The notes beneath the pieces were generated by a model. The model was not told the origin of the DNA and did not search any database. It worked only from the letters and a program-made list of their open reading frames with translations. From Diadema setosum (taxonomy: Eukaryota > Echinodermata > Echinoidea > Diadematoida > Diadematidae), in NCBI GenBank assembly GCA_033980235.1, contig CM067067.1:6980789-7044788 (forward strand): DNA of 64,000 nt, written 5' to 3'. Below, piece after piece: positions 62,443-64,000 of the stretch. Positions within the stretch are counted from its first letter, which is position 1; each line of letters starts with the position of its first letter. A program made the translations under genes and the position numbers.

Positions 62443-63713
62443 GTGAGTATGCACTTTCCGATTTTTGTACTAGTATGTTAAAAAGGGAACAGAGTTGTTA
62501 CCTTGGTAGGTCTTTTTTTTATCTTTCAATTTTTATTAAACAACATCAAACAAAATTACAGAAGTCAAAAACATGATTATACAAATAAAAATAAACAAGG
62601 AAAAAAAATAAGATAAAGCAGCATACAAAAACCAATAATGTCAATAATAAATTACTAAACAATATACATTGTATCAAGTAAAACAGTGTTATAACGAGGT
62701 TTTAGGAACATATTTTTACAATTAACCCTTTGCTTCATCAGATCCGTAGTCTATCAAGATACAGAAACAAACAATAAAAAAGGACCAACAAAATATGTGG
62801 CACATCCGGGACTCCGGATTCGACTACATAAACAAATTAAAAATCCAGTCTCAATTTTCGAAAATGTAAAGCAAGCTTACCCTTTTTCTTTGCCAAAAAA
62901 TACTCTAAATCCTTGTTGGTCTTAAGACAAGCTTTCAATCCCATGAACTTTGGGGTAGTACCCTGAAATTTACAAGTATGAATATAATATTTTACAAGAA
63001 GAAAAATATAAGTTAAAAATTTATCCTCATTCATACCAAACATATTTTCAAACTCTGAAACAATTCTGTTTGTACCTTCTTTCTGATTAATAATACTAAT
63101 AACCTCATTCCAAATTGATTTTACTTTATCACAGTGAAGAAATAAATGAACAATCGTCTGTGGCATCTTGTTACACAAAGAACAATTTGGCGAATCTTTT
63201 CTTTTAATCTTAAACAAAAAATCATTCAACGCAATTGCTTTATGGAAAATTTCAAAATAAAAGGAGCGAAGCCGTGAATCAATAGTACACTTAAAATTCC
63301 TCAAGTGGATTTTCTCCCAATTCAAATTTTCAAGGACCACACCTAATCCTTCCCAAAAAGTGATACAGTTTTCAGGAAAACACTCATCAACCATGATAGA
63401 ATATGCGTATCATAGGCACTTTTAGGGTTTGTACAAGCTTATCAACAATTTTTTTCATAAATATCAAAATCATGTACGTTAGGTCCATCCAACCAAGGAG
63501 AAGGAATGTTCTTCAGCAAGAAATTACACTTTCTTCTATCGTGAGGAGAAATTAGTAGGTCTTGAAAACGACACAGCGGTTATACTGTAAAAGGTTTTTT
63601 TTTTTGACGAAAAAAAGGGTTTTTTTTTTTTTTTTTATATCCGTCTTTCCCGAAAGAGGATAACTGAACTTATTCTGTTATTCTGGTGCCTGACATAGTA
63701 AAGTGCTGACTCG

Positions 63714-63756
<43 letters not shown>

Positions 63757-64000
63757 AAAACGAAAACAGAGTATCTTTACTTTAACGGCAATTTTATACC
63801 CGGTACGTTCTGAAATTGCACGTTCCTCTCCGCTGTTGCAGTTCGCACAATAAATATTCTTGTCAAAGCTTTTAAAAAAAAAATCAAAGGAGCTAATTTA
63901 AAAAGAAAAATGCAATTATCTGTGTTATTCCTCAACAGGGAAACATAAAGCAATGAATCCTTGCCGCAATTTATCACCATGGGAAAATAAAATCAGTTTA
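62443..64000 (+). other. Receptor intron 10 (to window end)
   Basis: Contains an antisense L1-like LINE 3' fragment (62510-63570), poly-T runs (63597-63636) and a (CA)n tract (63716-63758). No further exon identified. Confidence 0.5.
62510..63570 (-). mobile_element. L1-like LINE 3' fragment
   Basis: The minus-strand open stretch 63394-62837 encodes an ORF2 C-terminus with a zinc-finger-like NCSLCNKMPQTIVHLFLHC segment, followed by a 3' UTR ending at poly-T near 62512. 5' truncated. Confidence 0.75.

Overview
The window is eukaryotic: AT-rich, intron-rich, full of microsatellites and transposon relics. The evidence points to a marine invertebrate deuterostome, most likely an echinoderm (possibly a sea urchin). 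Reasons are a NACHT/LRR gene of the expanded invertebrate type, a tRNA-derived SINE, a pearl/Tsp-like tandem-repeat element, a Polinton, and a sea-urchin-type histone 3' processing signal. The species assignment is inference.

Layout. At 502-654 on the minus strand lies the first coding exon of a DNase I-family secreted nuclease that continues off the left edge. From 5880 to beyond 62442 on the plus strand runs what I read as one split gene for a type I membrane receptor. Its parts are a signal-peptide exon (5880), an IgV-like exon (17814), a second Ig exon with C1-like features (21331), a transmembrane exon (22193), a short cytoplasmic exon (23997), a large NACHT exon (44158) and at least four LRR-like exons (54756, 59386, 60128, 62272). 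All junctions up to NACHT are phase 1 and all later ones phase 0, so the frame stays open for about 1,061 residues. The 3' end is outside the window.

The intron between the cytoplasmic exon and the NACHT exon holds a complete-looking Polinton/Maverick (adintovirus-like) element at 24388-43693. It has about 775-bp terminal inverted repeats and a perfect 6-bp target duplication (ATTTCT). Rightward genes encode two unrecognised proteins, a packaging ATPase, two further conserved-looking Polinton proteins, an integrase with a C-terminal chromodomain-like region, the penton-like minor capsid protein, two basic core-like proteins, the double-jelly-roll major capsid protein and an adenain-like protease. 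A protein-primed family B DNA polymerase with one intron is encoded leftward. A small leftward proline-rich gene at the left end carries its own TATA box and, after its stop codon, a histone-type stem-loop plus a CAAGAAAGA element. That is the most unexpected signal in the element.

The other introns carry LINE relics (L1/Tx1-like and CR1/Jockey-like), MITEs, a Helentron/pearl-like element inserted in a LINE that is itself inserted in a satellite array, SINEs and simple repeats. How the parts fit: the receptor would place an Ig ectodomain outside the cell and a NACHT-LRR signalling module inside. The Polinton holds both a replication/integration set (PolB, INT) and a virion set (ATPase, MCP, mCP, PRO), so it could be transposon, virus or both.
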